From assembly GCA_036381125.1 (NCBI GenBank), contig DASVDK010000085.1:1-31862 (forward strand): a DNA stretch of 31,862 nt, read 5' to 3'. The notes beneath the pieces are model-generated. The model saw only the letters and a list, made by a program, of their open reading frames with translations. It made no database searches and had not been told where the DNA came from. This document shows, piece after piece, positions 1-10,671 of the stretch. Position 1 is the stretch's first letter, and every line of letters starts with the position of its first letter. This DNA comes from DASVDK01 sp036381125 [NCBI: Thermodesulfobacteriota bacterium] (lineage in GTDB: Bacteria > DASVDK01). The translations under genes and the position numbers were made by a program.

Positions 1-1047
1 GCAGCGCAGCTCGATGTTCTCCACCGTCGCCGCGCCGCCCGCCGCGTACGGCCGCACGTGGTGGAACTCCAGGAACCCTCGCTCCGTACACCGCCACCCT
101 GTCCGGCTCACGAAGGCGCACCGCCCACCATCGCGCGCCCACACCGCTCGCCTGACCGCCGCCGGGATGTGCCGCGACCCCGGCCTCGGGGGCGTGCCCA
201 CGCGCGGTCGATCGGTCGCGGCGGCCTTCTGCTTCAGCAGCGTGTCGACCAGCACGGTCCGCGCGCGGTCGAGGACCTGGGCGACGTCGCCGTCGGGGAT
301 CTGGTGGCGCAGGAGGTCCTGCGCCTGCCGTAGCTTGGCGTACGTCTCGGCGCTCGCGGTGAACTGGACCCGGTAGCGGTCGGGTGCCAGCGGCGCGACG
401 ACCGGCGGACGTGGCGGCGGCGACGGAACAGGTGCGGGCGCCGGCGATGACGCGGCCGTCGAGGGCACCGGGACCGACGCGGGCGGGCTGACCGGCGACG
501 CCTCGGACGGAGGCGGCGGCGCCGCGGAGAGGACCGGGGCCGGTCCGGGTGCGCTGGCACGCGCCGCCTCGGCCAGTGACGGGCGCGCGGCCGGCGCCGG
601 CAGGCGGCGCACCGAGGCCGGCACGGGCGGCTGGGGGCGGAGCGCCGCGACCAGCGCCTCGACCTCCCGCCGGCTCCTGTGGCGGGCTCGATCCAGCAGG
701 TCGCGGTGGTTCTCGGCCGTGAGGTGCGGCGCCAGGAGCGTCACCGTCGTGAGCGTGAGCGACCCGTCGGCGAGGTGCTCGAGAACGACGGGAAAGCGCC
801 GCGCCGCCCGGGCGGCCTCGATCCGGCCGTAGGCGGCGTACTCGGAGAGGTGGAGGACCTGGGTGCCGTAGGCGAAGAGCGACGGGTAGCCCGCGGCCAG
901 GTAGAGGCGCCGGGCGTCGAGTTCGGCGAGGTGGGCGACGAGCACGACCGTCGCCTCGCGCTCCTGCGCGGCGAGTCGCGGCACCGCGGCGAGCAGTTCG
1001 GCATCCGAGAGCCGCGCAGGAGCAGAGAGCATGGTCGTGAGAGCCAT
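1..1047 (-). CDS. HNH endonuclease-like protein, 3'-truncated by window edge
   Basis: The frame runs from an ATG at 1047 leftward off the window, giving 349 residues without a stop. The N-terminal part (about residues 12-125) is helical and resembles the DUF222/13E12-type region that precedes HNH domains. A Pro/Ala/Ser-rich linker spans about 135-225, followed by a helical segment. The C-terminal HNH module has C310 and C320, the pair H329-H330, a GG turn, N344 and C349; these look like the metal-binding and catalytic positions. In this family only a short tail follows the last Cys, so perhaps 15-40 residues are missing. Expected activity is metal-dependent DNA cleavage, but the cellular role is unknown; relatives are often multicopy in genomes. 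It is transcribed divergently from dinG. There is no clear ribosome-binding site at the ATG, and a -10-like hexamer lies 6 bases before it. The domain call is firm, the function is not. Confidence 0.85.
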   Translation of the reverse strand, partial: MALTTMLSAPARLSDAELLAAVPRLAAQEREATVVLVAHLAELDARRLYLAAGYPSLFAYGTQVLHLSEYAAYGRIEAARAARRFPVVLEHLADGSLTLTTVTLLAPHLTAENHRDLLDRARHRSRREVEALVAALRPQPPVPASVRRLPAPAARPSLAEAARASAPGPAPVLSAAPPPPSEASPVSPPASVPVPSTAASSPAPAPVPSPPPRPPVVAPLAPDRYRVQFTASAETYAKLRQAQDLLRHQIPDGDVAQVLDRARTVLVDTLLKQKAAATDRPRVGTPPRPGSRHIPAAVRRAVWARDGGRCAFVSRTGWRCTERGFLEFHHVRPYAAGGAATVENIELRC

Positions 1048-1053
1048 GCTTCG

Positions 1054-1059
1054 TTCATA
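1054..1059 (-). promoter_or_regulatory. Possible -10 box of the HNH gene (leaderless start)
   Basis: The minus strand reads TATGAA here, with 6 bases between it and the ATG at 1047. If this is the -10 element, transcription would begin at or next to the start codon and the mRNA would have no leader. There is no good -35 and no Shine-Dalgarno sequence. The call rests mainly on the same spacing at dinG and galU. Confidence 0.3.
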
Positions 1060-1271
1060 CCATGGCAACTTCGGAGCGCCCCGGGACGGCCCCGCAGGGG
1101 TGCGGCCGGCGCCGACCGATTACGCAGCCGTCGAGCGAGCGAAATCTCGTCTGGCGGCCATCTCCGGGCCGCAGAGGGCCTGTCTACGGGTGGGCCGCCG
1201 CGCCCCTCGACCTCGTCTCCCGATGCTGTCAAGAGCTTTCTTCGCGGCAGTCGAGCCACTTGTTTGCCCAG

Positions 1272-1287
1272 CTCGGTCCGGACCGAG
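1272..1287. repeat. Perfect 16-bp palindrome, possible operator
   Basis: CTCGGTCCGGACCGAG is identical to its reverse complement. A second palindrome, CCTCATGAGG, follows at 1293-1302. The site lies between two divergent genes, 114 bases before the dinG start. It could bind a dimeric regulator. dinG is SOS-controlled in several bacteria, but I cannot match this site to a LexA box that I know with confidence. Confidence 0.4.
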
Positions 1288-1388
1288 TTGGTCCTCATGA
1301 GGCGATGGTATCCTTGCGAGGCGTTCGCCCCGGGGCCGTCGCCGAGAGGCTGCGGTCGGCTCCGCCTCAACCCGTCCCGATTCGAGGA

Positions 1389-1394
1389 TATACT
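1389..1394 (+). promoter_or_regulatory. Likely -10 box of dinG (leaderless start)
   Basis: TATACT, five of six matches to the sigma70 -10 consensus, lies 6 bases before the dinG ATG. Initiation at the normal distance would fall on the A of the ATG. No -35 match is seen 16-18 bases upstream. The only purine run (GAGGA, 1384-1388) lies 12 bases or more from the ATG, which is poorly spaced for a ribosome-binding site. Confidence 0.45.
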
Positions 1395-1400
1395 ACCCAC

Positions 1401-3362
1401 ATGAGCACCAGCCGCCCCGCGCGGGGGCTCGACGTCGACGCGGTCCTCGGGCCCCGGGGGCTTCTCGAGCGGCGTCTGCCCGGCTTCGAGTCCCGCAGGG
1501 AGCAGCTCGAGATGGCGCGGGCCGTGGCCCGCACGCTCGAGCGGGGTGGGGCGCTGGTGGTCGAGGCGGGCACCGGCGTCGGCAAGACGCTGGCCTACCT
1601 GGTCCCGGCCATCCTCTCGCGCAAGAAGGTGGTCGTCTCGACCGGCACCAAGGCGCTCCAGGAGCAGGTCTTCACCCGCGACATCCCGCTCCTGGCCCGG
1701 CACCTCGGCATACCGTTCCGGGCCGCGTACATGAAGGGGCGGGCCAACTACGTCTCGCGGCGGCGCCTGCGGGAGTTCGCCCGCACGGCCTCGTTCCGGC
1801 AGCGGGACGAGGCGGCCCATTTCGAGGCGATCCGCACCTGGGTGCGCGAGACGCAGACGGGCGACCGCGCGGAGCTGCCGTCCTTGCCCGACGACTACGG
1901 GCCCTGGGCCGAGATCGCCGCCACGAGCGACCACTGCCGCGGCACGCGGTGCGAGGACTACCGCGACTGCTTCGTGACGAGAATGCGCCAGCAGGCGGCC
2001 GAGGCCGACCTCGTGGTCGTGAACCACCACCTCTTCTTCGCCGACCTGGCGGTCAAGGGGACCGGCTTCGGCGAGGTGATCCCCCCCTTCGAGGCGGCGA
2101 TCTTCGACGAGGCGCACCAGATCGAGGACGTCGCCACGCAGTACTTCGGCCGGCAGGTCTCCTCGGCCCGCATCGAGGACTTCTTCCGCGACCTCTCGAA
2201 GCACCTGCGCACCGCGAAGGTCGACGAGCCGGCCCTCGACGCGGCCCTGATCGACCTGGTCGCCCGGCGCGACCGCTTCTTCGCCCGCTTCGCCGGCCGC
2301 GACGGCGAGCGCCGCCGCCTGCGGCGCGAGGCGGTGGAGGCCATGGGCGCGCTCGAGCTGGCGGCCGAGCTCAAGTCGACGCTCGACCTGATCGCCGCCA
2401 TCCTCGACCACCTGGCGGTCAAGACCGAGGAGACCGACGCGTTCGTGCGCCGCGCGCGGACGACCGCGGAGGACCTGGCCTTCGTCGTGGCGGCCGACGA
2501 CCCGGGGTTCGTCTACTGGTCGGAGCAGCGCCGCCGTTCCGTGGCCCTCGCGGCGGCGCCGGTCGACATCGACGACGAGATGCGGGCCCGCCTGCTGCCG
2601 GGAGGCGGCGCGCTGGTCTTCACCTCCGCGACGCTCGCCGCCGACGGGACGCTCGACTACTTCAAGGGGCGCATCGGGCTCGGCGCCGACGCGGCGGACC
2701 TCGTGCTCGGCTCCCCCTACGACTACGCGTCGCAGGCGGTCCTCTACCTGCCCGACCTCCCCGACCCGGCCTCGCCCGGCTTCGCCCGCGCCGCGGCGCT
2801 CGAGATCGAGCGCATCCTGTCGGTCACGCGGGGTCGCGCCTTCCTCCTCTTCACGAGCTACCGGATGATGCGGGAGGTCCACGAGACGCTGCGCGGCCGC
2901 CTGCCGTACCGCTGCCTGCTGCAGGGCGACGCGCCCAAGGGGCGGCTGCTCGACGAGTTCAGGAAGGGCGGGGCGGTGCTCTTCGCGACGCAGTCCTTCT
3001 GGGAGGGGGTCGACGTGCCGGGGGAGGCGCTCTCGTGCGTCGTGATCGACAAGCTCCCGTTCGCGTCGCCGAGCGAGCCGCTCGTCGAGGCGCGCATCGA
3101 GCGGATCGCGGCCGACGGCGGCAACCCGTTCGTGACCTACCAGCTCCCCGCCGCGGTGATCACCCTCAAGCAGGGCCTCGGGCGGCTGATCCGCACCTCC
3201 ACCGACCGCGGCGTGCTGTCCATCCTCGACCGCCGGATCACGCGCAGCGCCTACGGCCGCGTGTTCCTCGAGTCGCTGCCGCCGGCCCGCGTCACGCGGG
3301 ACCTTGCCGACGTGGCGAGGGTGTTCGCCGGCGCCGAGGGGCGTCGCGGGCCGGTTGGATAG
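1401..3362 (+). CDS. dinG: DinG/XPD-family ATP-dependent DNA helicase
   Basis: This 653-residue superfamily 2 helicase of the DinG/YoaA/XPD type unwinds DNA 5'-3' in repair and R-loop or replication-conflict resolution. It has Walker A with K62, a DEAH box at 236-239 and the motif VI Q-x3-R pair Q591/R595. The iron-sulfur region carries C179, C184 and C190 with the spacing of the last three cluster ligands in E. coli DinG. The first ligand position, normally Cys after a GR-x-NY motif, is Ser119 here (codon TCG at 1755). The cluster may therefore use Ser, another residue, or be altered. The ATG at 1401 is chosen because homology begins just after it and the sequence upstream is not conserved-looking. 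The next gene, galU, has its own putative promoter. Confidence 0.93.
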   Translation: MSTSRPARGLDVDAVLGPRGLLERRLPGFESRREQLEMARAVARTLERGGALVVEAGTGVGKTLAYLVPAILSRKKVVVSTGTKALQEQVFTRDIPLLARHLGIPFRAAYMKGRANYVSRRRLREFARTASFRQRDEAAHFEAIRTWVRETQTGDRAELPSLPDDYGPWAEIAATSDHCRGTRCEDYRDCFVTRMRQQAAEADLVVVNHHLFFADLAVKGTGFGEVIPPFEAAIFDEAHQIEDVATQYFGRQVSSARIEDFFRDLSKHLRTAKVDEPALDAALIDLVARRDRFFARFAGRDGERRRLRREAVEAMGALELAAELKSTLDLIAAILDHLAVKTEETDAFVRRARTTAEDLAFVVAADDPGFVYWSEQRRRSVALAAAPVDIDDEMRARLLPGGGALVFTSATLAADGTLDYFKGRIGLGADAADLVLGSPYDYASQAVLYLPDLPDPASPGFARAAALEIERILSVTRGRAFLLFTSYRMMREVHETLRGRLPYRCLLQGDAPKGRLLDEFRKGGAVLFATQSFWEGVDVPGEALSCVVIDKLPFASPSEPLVEARIERIAADGGNPFVTYQLPAAVITLKQGLGRLIRTSTDRGVLSILDRRITRSAYGRVFLESLPPARVTRDLADVARVFAGAEGRRGPVG

Positions 3363-3402
3363 CCGGCCGGCCGGCCGCCGCGCCGGCCGCGACCCGCCGA
3401 GC

Positions 3403-3432
3403 TTGACCCTGCTGTCCACGGGCGGGTACGAT
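3403..3432 (+). promoter_or_regulatory. Likely sigma70-type promoter of galU
   Basis: TTGACC (3403-3408), an 18-base spacer and TACGAT (3427-3432) form a promoter-like pair. Seven bases separate the -10 from the ATG at 3440, so the transcript would start at or within a base or two of that codon. This also argues for 3440 over the in-frame ATG at 3431, which overlaps the -10. Confidence 0.5.
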
Positions 3433-3439
3433 GCCGCCC

Positions 3440-4318
3440 ATGAGGGAGCAGCGGATCCGCAAGGCCGTCTTCCCGGCGGCCGGGCTCGGGACCCGGTTCC
3501 TCCCGGCGACCAAGGCATCGCCGAAGGAGATGCTGCCGCTCGTCGACAAGCCGCTCATCCAGTACGGCGTCGAGGAAGCCATCGCCTCCGGGATCGACCA
3601 GATCATCCTCGTCACCGGGCGCGGCAAGACGGCCATCGAGGACCACTTCGACGTGTCGAAGGAGCTGGAGATGCTCCTCGACGAGAAGGGGAAGCGACAG
3701 CTCCTCCGAGAGGTCCGCGAGATCTCGGGCATGGCCGACTTCGCCTACGTCCGCCAGAAGGAGGCGCTCGGCCTCGGCCACGCGATCCTCTGCGCCCGCA
3801 ACCTCGTCGGGGACGAGCCGTTCGCGGTGTTCCTCGGCGACGACATCATCGACTCCCGCACGCCGGCCATGCGCCAGCTCATCGACGTCTACCGGCGGCA
3901 CCGCGCCTCGGTCCTGGCGGTGGTGCGGGTCCCCCGGGCGCAGATCTCCGCCTATGGGGTGATCGATCCGGAGCGGATGGGGGAGCCGGGGCTCCATCGC
4001 GTGCGCGACCTGGTCGAGAAGCCGTCGGTCGAGCGGGCGCCGTCGGAGCTGGCCGTCATCGGCCGCTACGTGCTGACGCCGGGCGTCTTCGCGAAGCTCG
4101 CCGAGACGAGGCCGGGCAAGGGGGGCGAGATCCAGCTCACCGACGGGCTGCGCGCGCTGCTCGCCGACGAGCCGGTCTACGCGCTGGAGGTGGAGGGAGA
4201 GCGCTACGACGCCGGCGACAAGCTCGGCTTCCTCAAGGCGACGGTGAGCTTCGCGCTCAAGCGGCCCGAGCTGCGGGACGAGTTCCGCAGGTTCCTGAAA
4301 GGGCTTGATCTGCGCTAG
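3440..4318 (+). CDS. galU: UTP-glucose-1-phosphate uridylyltransferase
   Basis: The 292-residue product makes UDP-glucose from UTP and glucose-1-phosphate in the cytoplasm, supplying sugar for surface polysaccharide and LPS core. The N-terminal nucleotide-binding signature is clear ([15 protein letters not shown] then [12 protein letters not shown]), followed by QYGVEEA. Later come the FLGDD motif, the VEKP segment and the GEIQLTD segment typical of GalU. Length is normal for the family. An in-frame ATG at 3431 would add three residues; 3440 is preferred because the putative -10 box covers 3431. GalU and GalF are similar, but the catalytic motifs favour GalU. It lies 77 bases after dinG and 142 bases before lon. 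Confidence 0.95.
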   Translation: MREQRIRKAVFPAAGLGTRFLPATKASPKEMLPLVDKPLIQYGVEEAIASGIDQIILVTGRGKTAIEDHFDVSKELEMLLDEKGKRQLLREVREISGMADFAYVRQKEALGLGHAILCARNLVGDEPFAVFLGDDIIDSRTPAMRQLIDVYRRHRASVLAVVRVPRAQISAYGVIDPERMGEPGLHRVRDLVEKPSVERAPSELAVIGRYVLTPGVFAKLAETRPGKGGEIQLTDGLRALLADEPVYALEVEGERYDAGDKLGFLKATVSFALKRPELRDEFRRFLKGLDLR

Positions 4319-4460
4319 CGAGTGCGCGGAAATGCGCCCGCGAAGCGGTGCCCGGCCGCAACGCCGGAGCGCCGGCAGAGCGGTGCGTGGGCGGCGCGCG
4401 CGCACAGGGGCTGACGCCGCCGCCGGCGCACCCGCGAGGCTCCAGGGGGGTTGGGTTACC

Positions 4461-6968
<2,508 letters not shown>

Positions 6969-7008
6969 GCCCCGGCGACCCGATCGGCCCGGACCACGGA
7001 CGCGCGGC

Positions 7009-8100
7009 GTGACGCGACCCGTTGGGCGACGGCCGGGGACCGCGTCGTCCGGCCGCGGCCTGCGCCTTCCGCTCGACCTCTCGGCGCTGGGGGAGTTCGG
7101 GCTCGTCGAGCGGATTGCCGAGGCGGCGGCCGCGGACGCGGCCGGCCGCCTGCCGGGCGGCTACGCCGTGCGCGGCATCGGCGACGACGCCGCGGAGGTG
7201 GCCGGGGCCGACGGCCGGGCGCTGGTCGTCACCAAGGACCTCCTCCTCGAGGACGTCCACTTCCGGCGCCGCTGGCACCCGCCGCGCCTCCTCGGCCGGA
7301 AGACCCTCGCCGTGAACCTCTCGGACGTCGCCGCCATGGGCGCCCGCCCGCTCGCGGCGTTCCTCGGCCTCGGCCTGCCGCGCGGCTTCCCGGCGCCGGA
7401 CCTCGCCGAGGTCCTTCGCGGCCTCCTGGACCTCGCCCGCGCCGCAGGGGTGCGCCTGGCCGGGGGTGACACGACCCGGTCCAGGTCGGGCCTCGTCCTC
7501 TCGGTGACCGTGATCGGGCTCGCCGCGCGGGGCGGCGCGGTGCGGCGCGCCGGGGCCCGGCCGGGCGACGTCATCTACGTGACCGGGACGCTCGGCGACA
7601 GCGCCCTCGGGCTCGCCCTTCTCGCGCGCGGCCGCCGTCTCGGCCGAACGCGCGGCGCCGAAGCCCGCCTCCTGCGCCGCCACCTCGACCCCACGCCCCG
7701 CCTGCTCGAGGGGGCGGCCATCGGCGAGGGACGTCTCGCCTCGGCGATGATCGACCTGTCCGACGGGCTCGCGGCCGACCTCGGCCACGTCTGCGAGGCG
7801 AGCGGGGTGGGGGCCCGCGTCGACCTCGCCCGCCTGCCGCGCTCGCCCGCCTATCGCGCCCTGGCGCGGAGGCTCGTGCCGGCCGATCCGCAGGCCCCGG
7901 CGGTCGGCGGCGGTGAGGACTACGAGCTGCTCTTCACGGTGCCGCCGGGACGGGTGGCCGCGCTCGAGCGGACCGCCCGACGATGGCCCGCGCGCCCGAC
8001 GGCGATCGGCGAAGTCCGGCCCGGGAGAGAGGGGCTCGTCCTGCTGGGCGAGGACGGCCGGCCGTACGCGCCGCCGCGCGCGGGCTTCGTCCACTTCTGA
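7009..8100 (+). CDS. thiL: Thiamine-monophosphate kinase
   Basis: ThiL phosphorylates thiamine monophosphate to the active cofactor thiamine diphosphate using ATP. The 363-residue product has the family N-terminus (LGEFGLVERI) and the metal-binding GIGDDAAEV motif with D59-D60. It also has the LLLEDVHF segment, NLSDVAAMGA, AGGDTTRS and a late GGGEDYELLF motif (D304). It starts with GTG and has a nonconserved leader of about 24 residues before LSALGEFGL; no better in-frame start or strong ribosome site is visible, so the exact start is uncertain. It follows lon by 40 bases and may be co-transcribed. The 220 bases after it carry GC hairpins (for example arms 8148-8154 and 8167-8173) without a T tract, then the cheR promoter. 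Confidence 0.93.
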   Translation: MTRPVGRRPGTASSGRGLRLPLDLSALGEFGLVERIAEAAAADAAGRLPGGYAVRGIGDDAAEVAGADGRALVVTKDLLLEDVHFRRRWHPPRLLGRKTLAVNLSDVAAMGARPLAAFLGLGLPRGFPAPDLAEVLRGLLDLARAAGVRLAGGDTTRSRSGLVLSVTVIGLAARGGAVRRAGARPGDVIYVTGTLGDSALGLALLARGRRLGRTRGAEARLLRRHLDPTPRLLEGAAIGEGRLASAMIDLSDGLAADLGHVCEASGVGARVDLARLPRSPAYRALARRLVPADPQAPAVGGGEDYELLFTVPPGRVAALERTARRWPARPTAIGEVRPGREGLVLLGEDGRPYAPPRAGFVHF

Positions 8101-8259
8101 GGCGCGACCTCCCGGGCACGTCACTCGTTCCGGCCAGGGTGAACCGGGCCGCCGCTCCAGAAGGCCCGGCGGCGTCCCCGGCGCCGATGCGGCAGCGCCG
8201 TGCCGAGGGCCTCCGGCCGCGAGCCTGCACGTGCCCCCCTTAGGGAGGCGCATCACTCC

Positions 8260-8288
8260 TTGACTGGGTCGGGACCCCATGATAGATA
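8260..8288 (+). promoter_or_regulatory. Promoter of the chemosensory cluster
   Basis: TTGACT (8260-8265), a 17-base spacer and TAGATA (8283-8288) preceded by TGA make an extended -10 promoter. The 8-mer TGATAGAT recurs at the same distance from a TTG hexamer in front of mreB. The predicted transcript starts near 8295, about 26 bases before cheR. A purine-rich run at 8301-8308 could serve as the ribosome site. Confidence 0.6.
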
Positions 8289-8320
8289 CGCGGCCTCACG
8301 AGAGGGGGTAGCGCTCGTAA

Positions 8321-9235
8321 ATGGGCGTCGCGACTAAGTTCGACGGCGGTGCGCCGGCGGGGGGCGCCGGGGCGCCGGCGCGCGGCTCGGCGGCCCGGGC
8401 GATCGCCGATCCCGGGCCGGAGGTCGACGACGCGGCGTACGCGCGCGTCGCCGCCGTGCTGCGGTCGGCGCGCGGCCTCGACGTCGCCGCGTACAAGCCG
8501 CGCTGGATCCGCCGGCGGATCGCGCTGCGCGTGCGCGCGCGCGGCTGCGCCGACGGCCTCGCCTACGCGGCGCTCCTCGAGCGCGAGCCGACCGAGATCG
8601 ATCGCCTCAACGCGGCACTGACGATCACGGTCTCCCAGTTCTTCCGCAACCGATCGACCTTCGAGCGGCTCGCGGAGGTGGTGCTGCCGCCGCTCTTCGA
8701 GCGCGCCGGGCCGGCCGGGATCGCGATCTGGAGCGTCGGCTGCGCGAGCGGCGAGGAGCCGTACACGATGGCGATCCTGCTCCGGGAGCGGTTCGCCGAC
8801 CGGCTCGCCAGGACGCCGGTGTCGATCCTCGGCATCGATCGGGACCGGGGGGCGCTCGACCGGGCGGCTGCGGCGCTCTACGACCGGGAGCGGCTCGAGG
8901 AGGTCGGTGACGACCTCACGGCGCGCTGGTTCACCGCGGCCCCGGGCGGGCGCTTCGCGCTGTCCGAGGCGATCAAGGCGATGGTCGCCTTCCGCCAGGC
9001 CAACGTCTTCGTCCCGGACGAGATGCCGGCCGGTCCGGTCGACCTGATCCTCTGCCGCAACGTGCTGATCTACTTCGCGCGCGAGGAGCAGGAGCGGCTC
9101 CTCGCCGACTTCGAGCAGCGACTCGCGCCGGGCGGCTTCCTCGTGCTCGGCAAGGCCGAAACCCTCGTGGCGGCCGACCGCCGCCGCTTCAAGACGGTGT
9201 GCCCATGGGAACGGATCTACAGACGACCGAACTAG
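8321..9235 (+). CDS. cheR: Chemoreceptor glutamate methyltransferase CheR
   Basis: CheR uses S-adenosylmethionine to methylate glutamates on chemoreceptors during adaptation. The 304-residue protein starts with a Gly/Ala-rich extension of about 30 residues, then the helical CheR N-domain. TVSQFFRN (103-110) follows, then the SAM-binding core [14 protein letters not shown] (about 139-152) and [12 protein letters not shown] near 240. It is the first gene after the promoter at 8260. Its 3' end overlaps the receptor gene by 31 bases, consistent with coupled expression. The receptor lacks a C-terminal CheR-docking pentapeptide, so this CheR probably binds substrate directly. Confidence 0.95.
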   Translation: MGVATKFDGGAPAGGAGAPARGSAARAIADPGPEVDDAAYARVAAVLRSARGLDVAAYKPRWIRRRIALRVRARGCADGLAYAALLEREPTEIDRLNAALTITVSQFFRNRSTFERLAEVVLPPLFERAGPAGIAIWSVGCASGEEPYTMAILLRERFADRLARTPVSILGIDRDRGALDRAAAALYDRERLEEVGDDLTARWFTAAPGGRFALSEAIKAMVAFRQANVFVPDEMPAGPVDLILCRNVLIYFAREEQERLLADFEQRLAPGGFLVLGKAETLVAADRRRFKTVCPWERIYRRPN

Positions 9236-10671
9236 ACGTTGCGCTCGACGTAGACCGTGCGCCCGAACTGGGCGGTTCGCCGGCCTCCGGCCGGGCCGGC
9301 ACGGGCAACGGCGCGCCGGGCCGGGGCGCGGGGGCGCCGGCGAACCTCCCGCGCCACGCCGCGCCCGCCGGCTCGCGGACCCGCCTCGGCCTCGGCTACA
9401 AGTTCACGTTCACGGTCATCGGCGTGATCGGCGTGGCGTTCCTCTCGCCGTTCGTCGTCGAGCGCCTGGACATCCCGGAGGAGTGGCGGCAGCTCACCAC
9501 GGCGCTCGCCGCCTTCGGCGTCGGCCTCTCGGCGTCGCAGGTGTTCATCCGCGGCCTCGCGCGCGACTTCCACCGGCTCAACGAGTCGGCCGAGCGGATC
9601 GCGCGCGGCGACCTCTCGCAGGCGATCTCGGTCGTCGGTCGCCAGCGCTTCGCGGACGAGCGGGTCGACCTCGCCGCCGCCCTGAACGACATGCAGGCCT
9701 CGCTGCGCGAGCTGGTCGGCCGCATGCGCAGCACGTCGATCCGCGTCGCCGACTCGGCGACCGGCCTCTCCTCGACCGCGGCCCAGATGAACGCGTCCAC
9801 CGAGGAGATCGCCTCGTCCATCGAGCAGATCTCGCGCGGCGCCGAGCTGCAGGCCCAGCTCGTCGAGCGCAGCTCGAAGGTCATCCGCGAGATCGCCGGC
9901 TCCATCGACCTCGTCACCCGCTCGGCCAAGGAGGCCGCCGACGCGGCCGACCAGGCGGCCCGGACCGCGTCGGCGGGGGGCGAGCTGGCCAGCATGGCGA
10001 TGGCGAAGATGCAGCAGGTCTTCGAGGGGATGGACGCCTCGTCGAAGGCGGTCTTCCGCTTCGGCGAGAAGACGCGCGAGATCAACCGGATCGTCGAGGT
10101 CATCACGAACATCGCCCGTCAGACGAACCTGCTCGCCCTCAACGCGACCATCGAGGCGGCCCGGGCGGGCGAGTACGGCCGGGGCTTCGCCGTGGTGGCC
10201 GAGGAGATCCGCAAGCTGGCGGACGGTACGGGCCGGTCGGCCGAGCAGATCACGGCCCTCGTCCGCGAGGTCGAGGAGGAGTCCGGGCGCGCCGTCTCGG
10301 CGCTCGCCGCCTCGGGCCGCGACATCGAGGAGGGCCGGCACGTCATCACGACGACCGGCCAGTCGCTCGCCGACATCGTCAAGACCATCCTCGGCGCCAG
10401 CGAGAAGGTCGGCCGCATCCACGACCTCACGCGGAGCCAGACCCGAGGGGCCGAGGAGATGGTGCGGGCCATCGACGAGCTGGCCAAGGTGGCCGAGGAC
10501 AACGCGGCCGCGACGGAGGAGATCTCCGCCTCCATCGAGGAGCAGACGGCGGCGATGCAGGAGATGGCCTCCTCGGCGCACGAGCTGTCGGAGACCTCCG
10601 ACGCGCTCAGGGACGCCGCCACCAGGTTCCTGCTCTCGAACGACCCCGTGGAGCCGGACGTCCGGGTATGA
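9205..10671 (+). CDS. Methyl-accepting chemotaxis protein without a ligand-binding domain
   Basis: The 488-residue receptor has a low-complexity cytoplasmic N-terminus (1-62) and two predicted membrane segments (about 66-85 and 97-115) joined by only about 11 residues. A HAMP-like region (about 117-170) follows, then a long coiled-coil signalling domain. The conserved hairpin tip (about 296-345) contains [16 protein letters not shown] and [13 protein letters not shown], the CheA/CheW contact region. There is no periplasmic sensor domain and no C-terminal docking pentapeptide. Input may therefore come through the membrane, the N-terminus or a partner protein. The ATG at 9205 lies inside cheR; an in-frame GTG at 9199 is an alternative. 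Neither has a strong ribosome site, so translation is probably coupled. Confidence 0.93.
   Translation: MGTDLQTTELDVALDVDRAPELGGSPASGRAGTGNGAPGRGAGAPANLPRHAAPAGSRTRLGLGYKFTFTVIGVIGVAFLSPFVVERLDIPEEWRQLTTALAAFGVGLSASQVFIRGLARDFHRLNESAERIARGDLSQAISVVGRQRFADERVDLAAALNDMQASLRELVGRMRSTSIRVADSATGLSSTAAQMNASTEEIASSIEQISRGAELQAQLVERSSKVIREIAGSIDLVTRSAKEAADAADQAARTASAGGELASMAMAKMQQVFEGMDASSKAVFRFGEKTREINRIVEVITNIARQTNLLALNATIEAARAGEYGRGFAVVAEEIRKLADGTGRSAEQITALVREVEEESGRAVSALAASGRDIEEGRHVITTTGQSLADIVKTILGASEKVGRIHDLTRSQTRGAEEMVRAIDELAKVAEDNAAATEEISASIEEQTAAMQEMASSAHELSETSDALRDAATRFLLSNDPVEPDVRV

Larger units (their letters stand above)
1048..1400. other. Divergent intergenic region between HNH gene and dinG
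   Basis: This 353-base stretch has no convincing gene on either strand. It holds a perfect 16-bp palindrome (1272-1287), a 10-bp palindrome (1293-1302), and -10-like hexamers close to both flanking start codons. A TTGACA on the minus strand (1227-1232) has no matching -10 at the usual distance. I see no tRNA, terminator with a T tract, or repeat array. Confidence 0.6.

Noticed and set aside
1340-1395. tRNA-like GATTCGAGG sequence before dinG
   Set aside because: It resembles a T-loop only locally; no acceptor, D or anticodon arms can be drawn on either strand.
741-3518. Long antisense open frame (925 codons) opposite dinG
   Set aside because: Low-complexity Arg/Gly/Glu-rich translation with no motifs; it is a by-product of GC-rich codon bias in dinG and, at its 3' end, of the HNH gene in another frame.
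4305-4460. Longer N-terminus for Lon from an ATG at 4305
   Set aside because: It would overlap the end of galU and add about 52 Arg/Ala-rich residues without similarity to Lon; the GTG at 4461 has a purine run at usable distance.
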